From: Planctomycetota bacterium
GTDB lineage: Bacteria > Planctomycetota > UBA1135
NCBI GenBank assembly: GCA_008501825.1
Contig: QQUA01000017.1
Coordinates: 124,001-188,000 of the forward strand
DNA length: 64,000 nt
Direction: 5' to 3'
Position numbers and translations under genes: made by a program. Positions 1 to 8,945 of the stretch are shown in pieces. Below the pieces are notes generated by a model that was not told where the DNA came from, did no database searches, and saw nothing but the letters and a program-made list of their open reading frames with translations. Position 1 is the first letter of the stretch, and every line of letters starts with the position of its first letter.

Positions 1-549
1 TCGATCTAAAGTAATCAAAGCCAGGCCGACCCGCTCGAAACCGATGGTCGGGTGAGTCTGGAACCGAGAAGCGAACAGGTGCACTTTGCCGTCCAGAGCC
101 AAGCCGTCTTTCAACCAATACCAATCTCCGGGATTGGCGCTGGGCGTTTTCGGCCTGAATACGGCGTCGGCGCTGCCGCTGCTCATATCCAGATGGAATT
201 CCACCGGATCCGGCGGCGAGGCGAATGTTGAAAGAAAACCGAGGGTGTTGTTGACCAAAGTCGCATTCCTTCGCCGTCCGGCGGGGGTCACGTCGCCGAC
301 GAAGGTGTCACTGAAAACGAACAGAGTATGGCTTCTACCCAAACCACCCGGCCGCTCATCCTGGTCCAGCGGGATGGAAAAAATGCCATCAGCTCCGGTC
401 CAACCGGACTCCCGGTCGAAGAGGGCATCCCACTCCGGAGCCGCCTCGGCGGTGAAGCCTTGGGCCGGCACCAGGGGCGAACTTAGTAACGCCCAAAAGG
501 AAATCCAGCCCGCAAAAACGAGCAGACGGAAGGCCGAATGACAGCGCAT
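1..549 (-). CDS. Secreted protein, N-terminal part only (DUF5005/DUF4185-like)
   Basis: The reading frame starts at the ATG at 549 and runs off the left edge after 183 codons, so only the N-terminus is seen. Residues 1-29 form a signal peptide (hydrophobic LLVFAGWISFWALL, probable cleavage after PAQ). The mature part contains GWTGADGIFSIPL, LFVFSDTFVGD and NNTLGF. This pattern resembles secreted proteins of the DUF5005/DUF4185 type, which are thought to have a glycosidase-like propeller fold; that assignment is from memory of the motif and is tentative. The gene points away from the sigma factor upstream at 635-1381 in the same orientation, with 85 bp between them. Confidence 0.6.
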   Translation of the reverse strand, partial: MRCHSAFRLLVFAGWISFWALLSSPLVPAQGFTAEAAPEWDALFDRESGWTGADGIFSIPLDQDERPGGLGRSHTLFVFSDTFVGDVTPAGRRRNATLVNNTLGFLSTFASPPDPVEFHLDMSSGSADAVFRPKTPSANPGDWYWLKDGLALDGKVHLFASRFQTHPTIGFERVGLALITLDR

Positions 550-634
550 GCCTTAAGTGTAACCGACGAACTGCACCTACCCGGTTTCGACCCAAAGCAC
601 GGGAGATAAGTGGAAATTACTTAATAATCACAAC

Positions 635-1381
635 TTAGGGTAAATCCTCTGCTTCGGCCTGATGGCCTTGCTTGAGGTGGGCCCGCAGGCGACGCTGAGC
701 TCGTTTCACCAGCCGGGCGACTTCCTCCAAGCTGAAACCCAATTGCGTGGACATTTCCTGGCGGCTGTAGCCTTCCAATTGCAGATTCAGGATTTTCCGT
801 TCCGGATCCGGCATCGAAGACAAAACCGAGGCCCATTGGGCCAACTCTTCACGCTGGACCAAAGCGGCCAAAGGAGCTTTGTCCGCTCGCGCCATCGATT
901 CCCAATCGGGAATATCGCTTTCCATGCGCAAATCCTCCCGCCGCCTTTGGCGTTGCAAATAACGCATGCGATCGGTCACTTTCCAGCGCAAGCGGAAAGC
1001 CAAAAGCGCCAAAAAACTGGACTTAGTTTCGAAACGAACGCTATGGATTTCGGGCAAGAAATCCTCCCAAACGGATTGAACCAAATCGACCGTATCCATC
1101 AAACGGCGCAATCCGAAGCCCAGTTGCCGCTTCCCCAACTTCAGGACGGAGGCCATGAAGTATTGAACAAATTCCTCTTGAAGGGCCGGATGTTCCGGAA
1201 GGGCTCGGTGAACAATCCCGAGGCATATATCTTCGGTCGCCAAGCCTTTTCGGTTCAAGGTCTCGGCTTGTTTCCGACTTTCTTCCCTGGCTAGAAACTC
1301 TTCGCTGGCAGGTCCAAGCCAGCAACCGGCCCATTGCACCTCGGCGGTGGAGATTGGGTCTTGTTCTGCGTTCCCAGACAT
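635..1381 (-). CDS. ECF-type RNA polymerase sigma factor
   Basis: A cytoplasmic protein of 248 aa from the ATG at 1381; a GTG at 1396 would add five residues. The middle part has a region-2-like helix set (MDTVDLVQSVWEDFL, then FLALLAFRLRWKVTDRMRY), which matches the -10 recognition segment of ECF factors. The C-terminal part (LSSMPDPERKILNLQLEGYSRQEMS, then EEVARLVKRAQRRLRAHL) is a region-4 helix-turn-helix. It is longer than the usual 170-200 aa because of an N-terminal extension of about 70 aa. No anti-sigma gene is adjacent. Instead the gene is divergent from a transmembrane Ser/Thr kinase (start 1590), an arrangement typical of kinase-linked ECF factors in Planctomycetota, so kinase-dependent control is likely but inferred. 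Confidence 0.88.
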   Translation of the reverse strand: MSGNAEQDPISTAEVQWAGCWLGPASEEFLAREESRKQAETLNRKGLATEDICLGIVHRALPEHPALQEEFVQYFMASVLKLGKRQLGFGLRRLMDTVDLVQSVWEDFLPEIHSVRFETKSSFLALLAFRLRWKVTDRMRYLQRQRRREDLRMESDIPDWESMARADKAPLAALVQREELAQWASVLSSMPDPERKILNLQLEGYSRQEMSTQLGFSLEEVARLVKRAQRRLRAHLKQGHQAEAEDLP

Positions 1382-1589
1382 GGCAAGTTCATTCACCCTA
1401 TCCCGACAAGAGGCCGTCTTCGGCCAAATTGCGATTCCAAATTTTCAATATCTCAGGGATTTTTTGGTCTCCCTGACCAAATTTGACTCTCACCAACGAT
1501 CCCTCCAATCCCCTCATTCCCCGCCGGCCGATGTTTCGCAACCGGATCATTTCGGGGATCTTGGATGGTTTCATCATCCCCTTGAAACC

Positions 1590-3740
1590 ATGGATGAAGC
1601 TCTCATCGATCAAGCATTCAAACGATTCCTGGACGCCCTTTCTTCATCCCCGGCTGAAGGGGTCACGACCTTCCTTGACCGCGAGAGCCCGCAAATTCGA
1701 AGCGAGCTTCGCCGCCGAATTTCCGACTTCAAGTTTTTGGTGAACTTTTTTTCCAATGCCTCCGAAGAATTGCTTCATCGCCGCCTCGGCGGATTCCACT
1801 TTCGGGAGCTGATCGGATCTGGAGCCATGGGGCAAGTTTGGCAAGCTCAGCAAATCGGACTTCAAAGACAAGTGGCGGTGAAAGTCCTTCACCCTCAACT
1901 ATGCTTACGGCCGGGTTATTTGGATCGCTTTCGAAGGGAAGCGATGGCCGGGGCCAAGGTCGATCACCCCAATGTCGCCAAAGTGTATTGCTCCGGCGAA
2001 GAAGAAGGCTTTTTGTTCTTTGCCCAAGAATTGGTCTCCCCCGGCTTCTCTCTTCAAGACTGGATTCAACAACTCCGCACCGATTTATTTCCGCCTGAAG
2101 GATTCGATCGCCGGGTTGCCGGACTGTTCTTCAAGATCTGCTCCGGCATGCAGGAAGCTCACCGGGCCGGAATTTGCCATAGGGATATAAAGCCCGGCAA
2201 TATTTTGTTCGCCTCTCCCGATGAACCGAAGATCGTCGATTTTGGATTGGCTCGGGTTGAACAGGATCCGATCTTGACCCGAACGGGAGAGTTTCAGGGC
2301 ACTCCTCTTTACATGTCTCCAGAGCAGGTCAAAGGAGGATTGAAAGCCTGTAGTTCAGCTTCCGATGTTTACAGCCTTGGTGCCACCCTTTACGAAACTC
2401 TTTGCCTCCAACACCCTCATCAAGGAAGCACTCTGACGGAAATCGGTCACGACATTCTCCACGAAAGACCTCCGGCTCCACACCGGCTGGTACCGATTGC
2501 CAAAGACCTATCGACGATTTGCATGAAGGCTATGGAGAAGAACCCGGCCAAACGGTATTCCAGCATGGATGCCATGGCAGCGGACCTGAATCGATTCGTG
2601 CGGGGCGAAGCCATAAGCGCCAAGCCCGCCGGCCCATTGCGGGTCGCCCGAATCTGGTGCCGGCGGCATCCGGCTCTTTCCACAACCATGATCCTCTCGA
2701 TGCTCTCCGCTCTTATCCTCATCATGATCAGCCTTGAGTTGGCCACAGCTCGCAACCACTCCCTGTCCAGATATCATTCCCTGAAAGATTTTCTGAGTAA
2801 TTATTTGCGTTCCTACGAGATCATGCATCCCGACAAACATCCGGCGGCCTCTATTTCCATCACCGAACTGCTGGATCACAACTATGAATCCATCTCAAAT
2901 TCCCTTCAAAGAGAGCCGGAACTCCGCAGCGCTCTGTTGGGCAGCATCGGACACCTCTATACGCTCAGGCAAGAATACGATAAAGCCTTGCCCATTTTGG
3001 ATGAGGTCGTGGCATCTGGCTCGGCTCATGAGCCTGAAGAGTTTATCGCCTGCCTCCACCTGGATCTGGCGGCTGCAAATTTCGCCTGCGGAAAACTGGA
3101 TGCCTCTCGAGAATATGCACAAAAGAGTTACCTATATTTTCTCAGGCAATTCGGAGACCTTCACGATCGAACATTGCAATCCGAATTAATTTTGATTCAG
3201 ATCTGGATTTCGGAATCGAAGTGGCAGCTTGCCCGCCGCCATTTACTGAAGCTGAAATCCTTAGGCGAAGAAAACCAACTGCCCCATCCTATTTTGGTTG
3301 ACGTGTGCTTGAAGCTTGCCCAAATCGAGATCGCTGACCCAAAAGGAAGTTCGCGAAAAGGGGAAGATCTTTGTAGACAGGCTCTGGCCGCCTTGTCTAC
3401 CGAACCGGAAGCTCCCTCCGTCCACAGAATCAACGCCCATCTAAACCTCGCTTCCGCCTTAGGGCGACGGGGCCAATTGAAACAGGCTGAACGGCACGTT
3501 TGGCTTAGCTGGCAAGATAGCATGAACCTGTTTGGCCCCAACAACTCAGAAACTATTTTCGCCTCGATAAGGCTCCTTCGATTGCAACTGCTTTGGGGAA
3601 ACACTTCTCAATTCGCAGTAGTGGCCGAAGGCTGTCCCCAATCGATTGGTCCGTTTCTAACTTTTGTCTTTCGGGAATCGATTTTATACCTGCAAAGGGG
3701 CTTCCTTCGCCCGGCTCGCTGGCGGATTCCCTCTGAATAA
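1590..3740 (+). CDS. Transmembrane Ser/Thr protein kinase with TPR-like C-terminus
   Basis: I place the start at the ATG at 1590 (716 aa) because the 81 codons in front of it read like non-coding sequence and overlap the divergent sigma gene. Residues about 70-340 are a Hanks-type kinase: GSGAMGQVW glycine loop, VAVKVLHP with the catalytic Lys, CHRDIKPGNILF catalytic loop, VDFGLARV metal-binding motif and YMSPEQVKGG activation segment. A single TM helix follows at about 365-390 (ILSMLSALILIMISL). The remainder, expected outside the cytoplasm, is a helical repeat region resembling TPRs. The kinase probably senses an external cue and may act on the adjacent divergent sigma factor. The sequence is AT-richer than most neighbours. 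Confidence 0.9.
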   Translation: MDEALIDQAFKRFLDALSSSPAEGVTTFLDRESPQIRSELRRRISDFKFLVNFFSNASEELLHRRLGGFHFRELIGSGAMGQVWQAQQIGLQRQVAVKVLHPQLCLRPGYLDRFRREAMAGAKVDHPNVAKVYCSGEEEGFLFFAQELVSPGFSLQDWIQQLRTDLFPPEGFDRRVAGLFFKICSGMQEAHRAGICHRDIKPGNILFASPDEPKIVDFGLARVEQDPILTRTGEFQGTPLYMSPEQVKGGLKACSSASDVYSLGATLYETLCLQHPHQGSTLTEIGHDILHERPPAPHRLVPIAKDLSTICMKAMEKNPAKRYSSMDAMAADLNRFVRGEAISAKPAGPLRVARIWCRRHPALSTTMILSMLSALILIMISLELATARNHSLSRYHSLKDFLSNYLRSYEIMHPDKHPAASISITELLDHNYESISNSLQREPELRSALLGSIGHLYTLRQEYDKALPILDEVVASGSAHEPEEFIACLHLDLAAANFACGKLDASREYAQKSYLYFLRQFGDLHDRTLQSELILIQIWISESKWQLARRHLLKLKSLGEENQLPHPILVDVCLKLAQIEIADPKGSSRKGEDLCRQALAALSTEPEAPSVHRINAHLNLASALGRRGQLKQAERHVWLSWQDSMNLFGPNNSETIFASIRLLRLQLLWGNTSQFAVVAEGCPQSIGPFLTFVFRESILYLQRGFLRPARWRIPSE

Positions 3741-3744
3741 AACA

Positions 3745-3771
3745 CGGGACGGCTGCTCGGCAACCGTCCCG
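3745..3771 (-). terminator. Rho-independent terminator for the lectin-like gene
   Basis: An 8-bp perfect stem (CGGGACGG with CCGTCCCG) and an 11-nt loop. Read on the minus strand it is followed by TGTTTTATT, giving the U-rich tail, so it ends the minus-strand gene at 3788-4717. On the plus strand no T-run follows. Confidence 0.75.
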
Positions 3772-3787
3772 CTCTGCATGGAACTAA

Positions 3788-4717
3788 CTACTGAATTACT
3801 TCCGCTTTCACTGGAGTGAGCCGGCAATTACTCAAGTCCAAAGCTTGAAACCAGACTACGATTCCGGCGGTGCCGGCGGGGACGTTACCGCTCAGGGAAG
3901 CGGAGCCGTTAGCATCGGCAACTTCAACGCCCAATACCGAAATCGGCTGGCTCAAATCCACCGAAATGGAACCGCAAGCACTGACCAGGACACCGGAAGG
4001 ACCGGCACCGACCAAAGAATAAGCAAAGCCGATATTCCCATTCGGAGTACCGTTTTCAACCGTCAAGGTAGCGGTTTGCCCGTTGACCAAATTGGAAACA
4101 TCCAACTCGAATTGAGGCGTCAAATTCACCAGGCTGAAGTTGTCAATATGGTTCCAGGAAATGGTATTTCCCTGCTGGCGCACGGTGAGGTAGCTACCGC
4201 TTACCGGCGCGGTAAAACTGGTCACCAAATTTTTCCAGTTCAAGGCACTGGGGGTTCCGGCATAAATCTGCTGGCCGAAGTCGTCGGGATTGGAGGAGAT
4301 CCCAATTTCCACGGTACCCACGTCAGGAGACCAGACTTCAATGATGGCGTGTGCCCAGAAGCTTAGCTGATAATCATTTCCGGCCACGATCGGCGAAGAA
4401 AGATGGAACGAAAAGGCGTCAACCACGGTGCTGCCATAAGCGGAACCAATGCCCACTTTGGCCATTCCGCTTTGAGGGGAGGTCCCGTAACCACATGTAC
4501 CGGTTTGCATGAGGTCAATTTCGGAAGCCGAACCGAAGGCGGTGGCATCGTCCATGACGGCGGTAAAGGCCGTATTCGAAAGATTAAAAGAACATCCCGA
4601 AGAAGAGTTGTTCTCGAAATCTCCATTCAGGATCATTTCTTGGCCGGCCAGTCCTCCGGAAAGGGAGGCCAAGGCGGCCAGGGCGGCAAGGAAGCTCTTC
4701 ACAGCTTTGTCTCTCAT
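3788..4717 (-). CDS. Secreted lectin-like / carbohydrate-binding-module-like protein
   Basis: The protein has 309 aa from the ATG at 4717; the codon before it is TTG. A signal peptide occupies residues 1-26 (FLAALAALASLSGGLAG). It is followed by MILNGDFENN and, later, WNHIDNFSLVNL, the hallmark opening and closing strands of CBM4/9-type or DUF642-like jelly-roll domains. The last 100 residues form a second beta-rich domain with regularly spaced Gly, ending in WFQALDLSNCRLTPVKAEV. I recognise that C-terminal style from exported planctomycete proteins of unknown function. No catalytic residues are evident, so binding of a polysaccharide or cell-surface glycan is the likely role. Confidence 0.65.
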   Translation of the reverse strand: MRDKAVKSFLAALAALASLSGGLAGQEMILNGDFENNSSSGCSFNLSNTAFTAVMDDATAFGSASEIDLMQTGTCGYGTSPQSGMAKVGIGSAYGSTVVDAFSFHLSSPIVAGNDYQLSFWAHAIIEVWSPDVGTVEIGISSNPDDFGQQIYAGTPSALNWKNLVTSFTAPVSGSYLTVRQQGNTISWNHIDNFSLVNLTPQFELDVSNLVNGQTATLTVENGTPNGNIGFAYSLVGAGPSGVLVSACGSISVDLSQPISVLGVEVADANGSASLSGNVPAGTAGIVVWFQALDLSNCRLTPVKAEVIQ

Positions 4718-4821
4718 CAAGTCGAGTTATGGGGAGGTCGGGGCAAGATGAGCCCCGTCTCCTTGGAAAGAGACAAGAATGAAATGGCAGCCGAAAAACT
4801 TGAAATTTGAAAAGCGCCAGC

Positions 4822-6255
4822 TCAATCGGGCGGCTGCAACCTGGAGGCACTGAGGTCATCGACGATGGCGCACCAATAGGCCAGTAGGACGGCTCCTAAC
4901 TGCAATTCCCGAGGATGAACCGCCTCGATAGTGTCATTGCGGCTGTGATGAACGTCGAAATAGCGGGCATCGTTCACTCTCAAGCTGCCTACCGGGACAC
5001 CTTGGTCCCGCAGTGGAGCAATATCGACTCCGCCGCCCCCTTGAAATACGCCACCGGCTCCGAAAGCTTCGAACGGACGTCCGAACCGGCGCAGGGCTAC
5101 CACCGACGATTGGTTCAGATTCAAGGCGATTCCTCGGGGAGCGAATGCCCCCGAATCACTCTCAAAAGCAAAGTGATGGGATACGTTTCGATGATCCTCC
5201 GCATAGGCATCCCCGCCCCGGCGCCCATTCTCTTCGTTGGCGTATAGAACCACGCGAATGGTTCTTTTCGGCCGGTGCCCGACGGCTTTCAACAAGCGAG
5301 CGGCTTCCAAGGCGTGGATGCACCCTCCAGCGTCGTCGTGAGCTCCGTGACCGAGGTCCCAGCAATCCAAATGCCCACTCAAGATCACGATTTCATCCGG
5401 ATGTTCGCTTCCTGGAAGTTCCCCGACCACGTTCCATTGTTCGATGTCGCTCAAAGTTCTGCACTGCGCAAAAAGCTCCAGCGTGCCACCGACACCTGCT
5501 CGAAGCTCGGCTTCCAAGCGATCCGCACTTTGAATCCCAAGCGCAAAAGCCGGAATCGGCGGAACGTCTTCGGCATATCTCATGGCCCCTGTATGAGGCT
5601 CATCATCCGCGGCGGTGCTCATGGAACGTATGACCACGGCAACGGCACCTTTTCTGGAGGCTTCAATGGCTCCGCGAGATCGTTGTCCCACCGCCCGGCC
5701 ATAAGCTTGAAAGGTATTGGATAGAGTCGGATCCATGCCCTGATTCAAGAAGACTACCTTTCCTTCGATTCGATCAGCCTCCATTTCGGCCAGCTCAGCC
5801 ATACCTTGAACCAGCACGACCTTAGCGATTAGACCATTGGCAGGCGTCCCGATCGAACCTCCTAAAGCGGCGGCGGCCAATCGTTCTCGATTTCCCTGTC
5901 CGGAAGTCCACACCGCCCGCTCGGCCGGTCCTCTTTGCCAACGCGGAACCATGACCGCTTCTTTGCGGACGTTCTCGAAACCGAGTTGGCGCAGGGTCGC
6001 CACGCCCCAATGAACGGCGTCTTCATATCCCTGAGATCCAGAAAGTCGGGTCGGAGCTTTTTCCAACAGATCCGACAACAATGAATAGGCTTGCCCCCGC
6101 CCCATGCCCTCCTTCACCAGAGAATCAGCCAATCCTTGTTCATCAAAAGTCAGGGCAACACTCTTGGTCTCGGTCGATAATTCATCATTACACGCCAGCG
6201 GCGCCCAGAAACTCAAGCCCGCCAGCCAAACAAGGAAAAGTTTTCCGTCTCTCAT
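4822..6255 (-). CDS. M28-family zinc metallopeptidase (carboxypeptidase Q-like), exported
   Basis: A 477-aa protein with a lipobox-like signal (WAPLAC at residues 17-22), so it is probably a lipoprotein outside the cytoplasm. A PA-like insertion lies in the first half (KVVLVQGMAELAEMEADRIEGKVVFLN). The M28 core follows with all zinc ligands in order: ILSGHLDCWDLG (His), GAHDDAGGC (Asp), YANEENGRRGG (Glu pair), FESDSGAF (Asp) and FDVHHSRNDT (His). These are the residues used by aminopeptidases and by carboxypeptidase Q. It probably trims peptides, with the exact specificity unknown. It ends a minus-strand run that begins at 13127. Confidence 0.9.
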   Translation of the reverse strand: MRDGKLFLVWLAGLSFWAPLACNDELSTETKSVALTFDEQGLADSLVKEGMGRGQAYSLLSDLLEKAPTRLSGSQGYEDAVHWGVATLRQLGFENVRKEAVMVPRWQRGPAERAVWTSGQGNRERLAAAALGGSIGTPANGLIAKVVLVQGMAELAEMEADRIEGKVVFLNQGMDPTLSNTFQAYGRAVGQRSRGAIEASRKGAVAVVIRSMSTAADDEPHTGAMRYAEDVPPIPAFALGIQSADRLEAELRAGVGGTLELFAQCRTLSDIEQWNVVGELPGSEHPDEIVILSGHLDCWDLGHGAHDDAGGCIHALEAARLLKAVGHRPKRTIRVVLYANEENGRRGGDAYAEDHRNVSHHFAFESDSGAFAPRGIALNLNQSSVVALRRFGRPFEAFGAGGVFQGGGGVDIAPLRDQGVPVGSLRVNDARYFDVHHSRNDTIEAVHPRELQLGAVLLAYWCAIVDDLSASRLQPPD

Positions 6256-6309
6256 GGTGGTGTCGGCCCGAACTTGGCAGAAATGATGCGGGGCGCAAGT
6301 CAGGCGGAA

Positions 6310-8751
6310 TCAATCCGCCTTCAAGACTTCGACGATCTTGCGGACCAATGTATCGGGGCTGAACGGCTTTTGCAAAAAGGCCGCGGATGCGGTGGAAATT
6401 CCCCGCCGAAGCATGGCGTCTTCCATGTATCCAGACAGAAAAAGGACCTTCAATTCCGGAAATTGTCGCTGCAGTTGGCGGGCCAACTGAGCTCCGTCCA
6501 TTCTTGGCATGATGACGTCCGTGACCAGCATTTCGATGGGAGTCTCCAGGTTTCTGCATTTACGCAACGCTTCGACTCCGTCTCGAGCCGAGAGGACCTC
6601 AAACCCTTTGCGGCGCAATACGCTTTCCAAAAGGATCCTCAAGTCATTTTCATCTTCCACCAGCATCAGTCGAGCCGAAGTACTGAGTTCTTCCAAAGGG
6701 AGAATCGGAGCTTTCTTCTGCGGCGCTTTTTCCTCGTACATGGGAAGGAGCACCCGAACTTCGGTTCCGACATCTTTCCTGCTGAAAATTTCAACTCGCC
6801 CACCGTCATTCTTCACCATTTCTCGAACGAAAAACAACCCCAAACCTGTCCCCTCTTCGACTCCCTTGGTGGTGAAGAAGGGATCAAAGACTTGCCCAAG
6901 AATTTCATGCTCCATCCCGCAACCCGTATCTCTCACGGTGATTTCAAGAAGAGGCCCTTCTCCTTCCAGGTCGGCCATGACGAATTTTTCCGGCTCACGC
7001 ACCTGAGTCCGAATGAAAAGCCGGCCGCCATCGGGCATGGCATCTCTTGAATTTACCGCTAAGTTCATAATTATTTGCTCGAAGTTTCCGGAATCCATGT
7101 AAATAGGCCCCAAATCTTCCCCGAGCTCCAACTCCAGCATTACGTCCTCTCCAATTAAAGGGCGCAACATGGAATCCATTTCCATCAAAGCTCGATTCAC
7201 GTGCAAGTAATTAGGTTGCAGCACTTGCTTGCGGCTGAATACCAGTAGTTTTCGCACCAGGATAGACGCCCTTTCCGAGGCCCTTTCAATCTCGAGCAAA
7301 TCGGAAATGCCCAACCCTTTCATTTCCAACTCTTCCCGGAGGATTTCAGAGTGGGCGGAGATAATGGTCAGCAAGTTATTGAAGTTGTGGGCAACCCCGG
7401 CGGAGAGCCGTCCCACCGCTTCCAATTTTTGAGTTTGGCGGAGCTTCTCCTCCATTCTCAATTTCTCGGTGACATCATGAAGAATGGAAAGCAGGTACTC
7501 ATGCCCCTGCAATAGGACCACTCCCGAATGCACCTCCATCTGCCGAATTTCTTTGGATGCAAGCCGGTGAGGAAATACGAAATTGGATCGTGTGCCGCTC
7601 TCCACTTCGGCCATGCGCTGCTGGACCTCCTCCGGGGAAAGCATGTTGATGTCATAGATTTTCATCCCGGTGATTTGTTCACGGTGGTAACCGTAAAAAC
7701 GAAGAGCCGCGGTATTGGCCTCTACAATCCTCCCATCTTGAGGATCAATTAAGAGCTTGATGGCCTGGTTATCTTCGAAAATCCTCCAAAACTGCCCCTT
7801 GCTTTCAGCCAGCTCCTCCTGCTCTTTTCGGCCGGCCAAAAACGCCGCCAAATACGGGGCGAGTTCAGAAAGCAATTGAGAACGGGAGGACCCTGCTCCG
7901 GCATTTTTTTCCAAGCCGGCAGTCACCAATCCAATGGCCTGGTCGCCGGCCACCAAAGGAACCATGGAGATTCCCTCAAGAGGAACAGCTTGTCTCCCCA
8001 TGAACCACTCTTCCGGAATATCGGAGCGGCAGGAAGAAGTCTGCACGGCCCGAGAATCCAAGCATCTTCTCCTCAATTCACCCAATCGGTTCAAATCCCT
8101 TTCAACCAGCAAGGGCGAACGCAAGCCAAAGGTGGCTCGCTCAATGAGGAAGCCTTTGCCGTCTTTGAGTTCCAAAGTGGCCGCCGGGAATCCCAAGTCC
8201 TTGCAAATTCGTCCCAGGACCGCCTGATAGGAGTCGATCAATTTCTCGGTAGAGCAAACCGTGGAAAAAATGCCCAAAAATAGGTCAGATACCGACAATT
8301 CGGGAGTCCATTCAATCGAGCCTCCCATCCGCCCTTTTTCAGCCTGCCATTGGACCAGGGCAACGAGGTCCTGCAAGATTCTTTTGTGCAAAGCCGAAGG
8401 TAAAACGGGATTGCCATCCAGGTCGCCGGGCTTCCAATGGGAAAAATCCTGGACAAGAAGTTGGAAAACCTGATGAGCGGAGATCCCGGAATCCAGGCAT
8501 TGGTCGAAGAAAATTTGAGCTTGGCGAATTCTTTGCGACCCTTTTTCCAGACAAAAAAAGTCTTGTCTAAACTTCCGATACTCAGGAATCAATTTCAGCG
8601 GCAAGCGGCCTGGATCCGAATCTTGGGCGTGTTCGGCAAGCCCCCGCAAAGCTTCCAGTTCCCGGCCGTCGAGCTCCCAAATTGGACTTCCACCGATCCA
8701 TTGGATCTTCTCCAACCGGTCGCCGGTTCCATCCCCCTGAATTCTGTTCAT
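6310..8751 (-). CDS. Hybrid sensor histidine kinase / response regulator (GAF-PAS-HisKA-HATPase-REC)
   Basis: An 813-aa soluble protein without TM helices. Order of domains: a variable N-terminus to about 160, a GAF-like region at about 165-310, a PAS domain at about 325-440 (FEDNQAIKLLIDPQDGRIV), a HisKA dimerisation helix with phospho-acceptor His in AGVAHNFNNLL near 462, an HATPase domain with IIMNLAVNSRDAM, DTGCGM and GTGLGL, and a C-terminal receiver with phospho-acceptor Asp in LVTDVIMPRMDG near 745 and the conserved Lys in FLQKPFS. The signal is probably cytoplasmic (small ligand or redox). No separate output regulator lies next to it, so phosphate is likely passed to a distant partner. 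54 bp separate it from the M28 peptidase gene downstream. Confidence 0.93.
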   Translation of the reverse strand: MNRIQGDGTGDRLEKIQWIGGSPIWELDGRELEALRGLAEHAQDSDPGRLPLKLIPEYRKFRQDFFCLEKGSQRIRQAQIFFDQCLDSGISAHQVFQLLVQDFSHWKPGDLDGNPVLPSALHKRILQDLVALVQWQAEKGRMGGSIEWTPELSVSDLFLGIFSTVCSTEKLIDSYQAVLGRICKDLGFPAATLELKDGKGFLIERATFGLRSPLLVERDLNRLGELRRRCLDSRAVQTSSCRSDIPEEWFMGRQAVPLEGISMVPLVAGDQAIGLVTAGLEKNAGAGSSRSQLLSELAPYLAAFLAGRKEQEELAESKGQFWRIFEDNQAIKLLIDPQDGRIVEANTAALRFYGYHREQITGMKIYDINMLSPEEVQQRMAEVESGTRSNFVFPHRLASKEIRQMEVHSGVVLLQGHEYLLSILHDVTEKLRMEEKLRQTQKLEAVGRLSAGVAHNFNNLLTIISAHSEILREELEMKGLGISDLLEIERASERASILVRKLLVFSRKQVLQPNYLHVNRALMEMDSMLRPLIGEDVMLELELGEDLGPIYMDSGNFEQIIMNLAVNSRDAMPDGGRLFIRTQVREPEKFVMADLEGEGPLLEITVRDTGCGMEHEILGQVFDPFFTTKGVEEGTGLGLFFVREMVKNDGGRVEIFSRKDVGTEVRVLLPMYEEKAPQKKAPILPLEELSTSARLMLVEDENDLRILLESVLRRKGFEVLSARDGVEALRKCRNLETPIEMLVTDVIMPRMDGAQLARQLQRQFPELKVLFLSGYMEDAMLRRGISTASAAFLQKPFSPDTLVRKIVEVLKAD

Positions 8752-8945
8752 GAACTCTTAAGCACAATGTCGCTCCGATTTCAGCCTAAACAAAAGGCGG
8801 AGCGATTCGGAATCCATGCTAGCAAGAAGTTCAGCCATGTCCCATGTCTCCACTAAAAAAGTCGAATGAACAAGCATTCACCCTTGAATTCTTCCACAGC
8901 GGGCATGTTTCAATGGACCGACAAAGCCTTCCTCTCTTTTCCGGC

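Noticed and set aside
1347..1589. N-terminal extension of the first kinase to 1347
   Set aside because: These 81 codons overlap the divergent sigma gene and look non-coding; ATG 1590 precedes typical kinase leader sequence.
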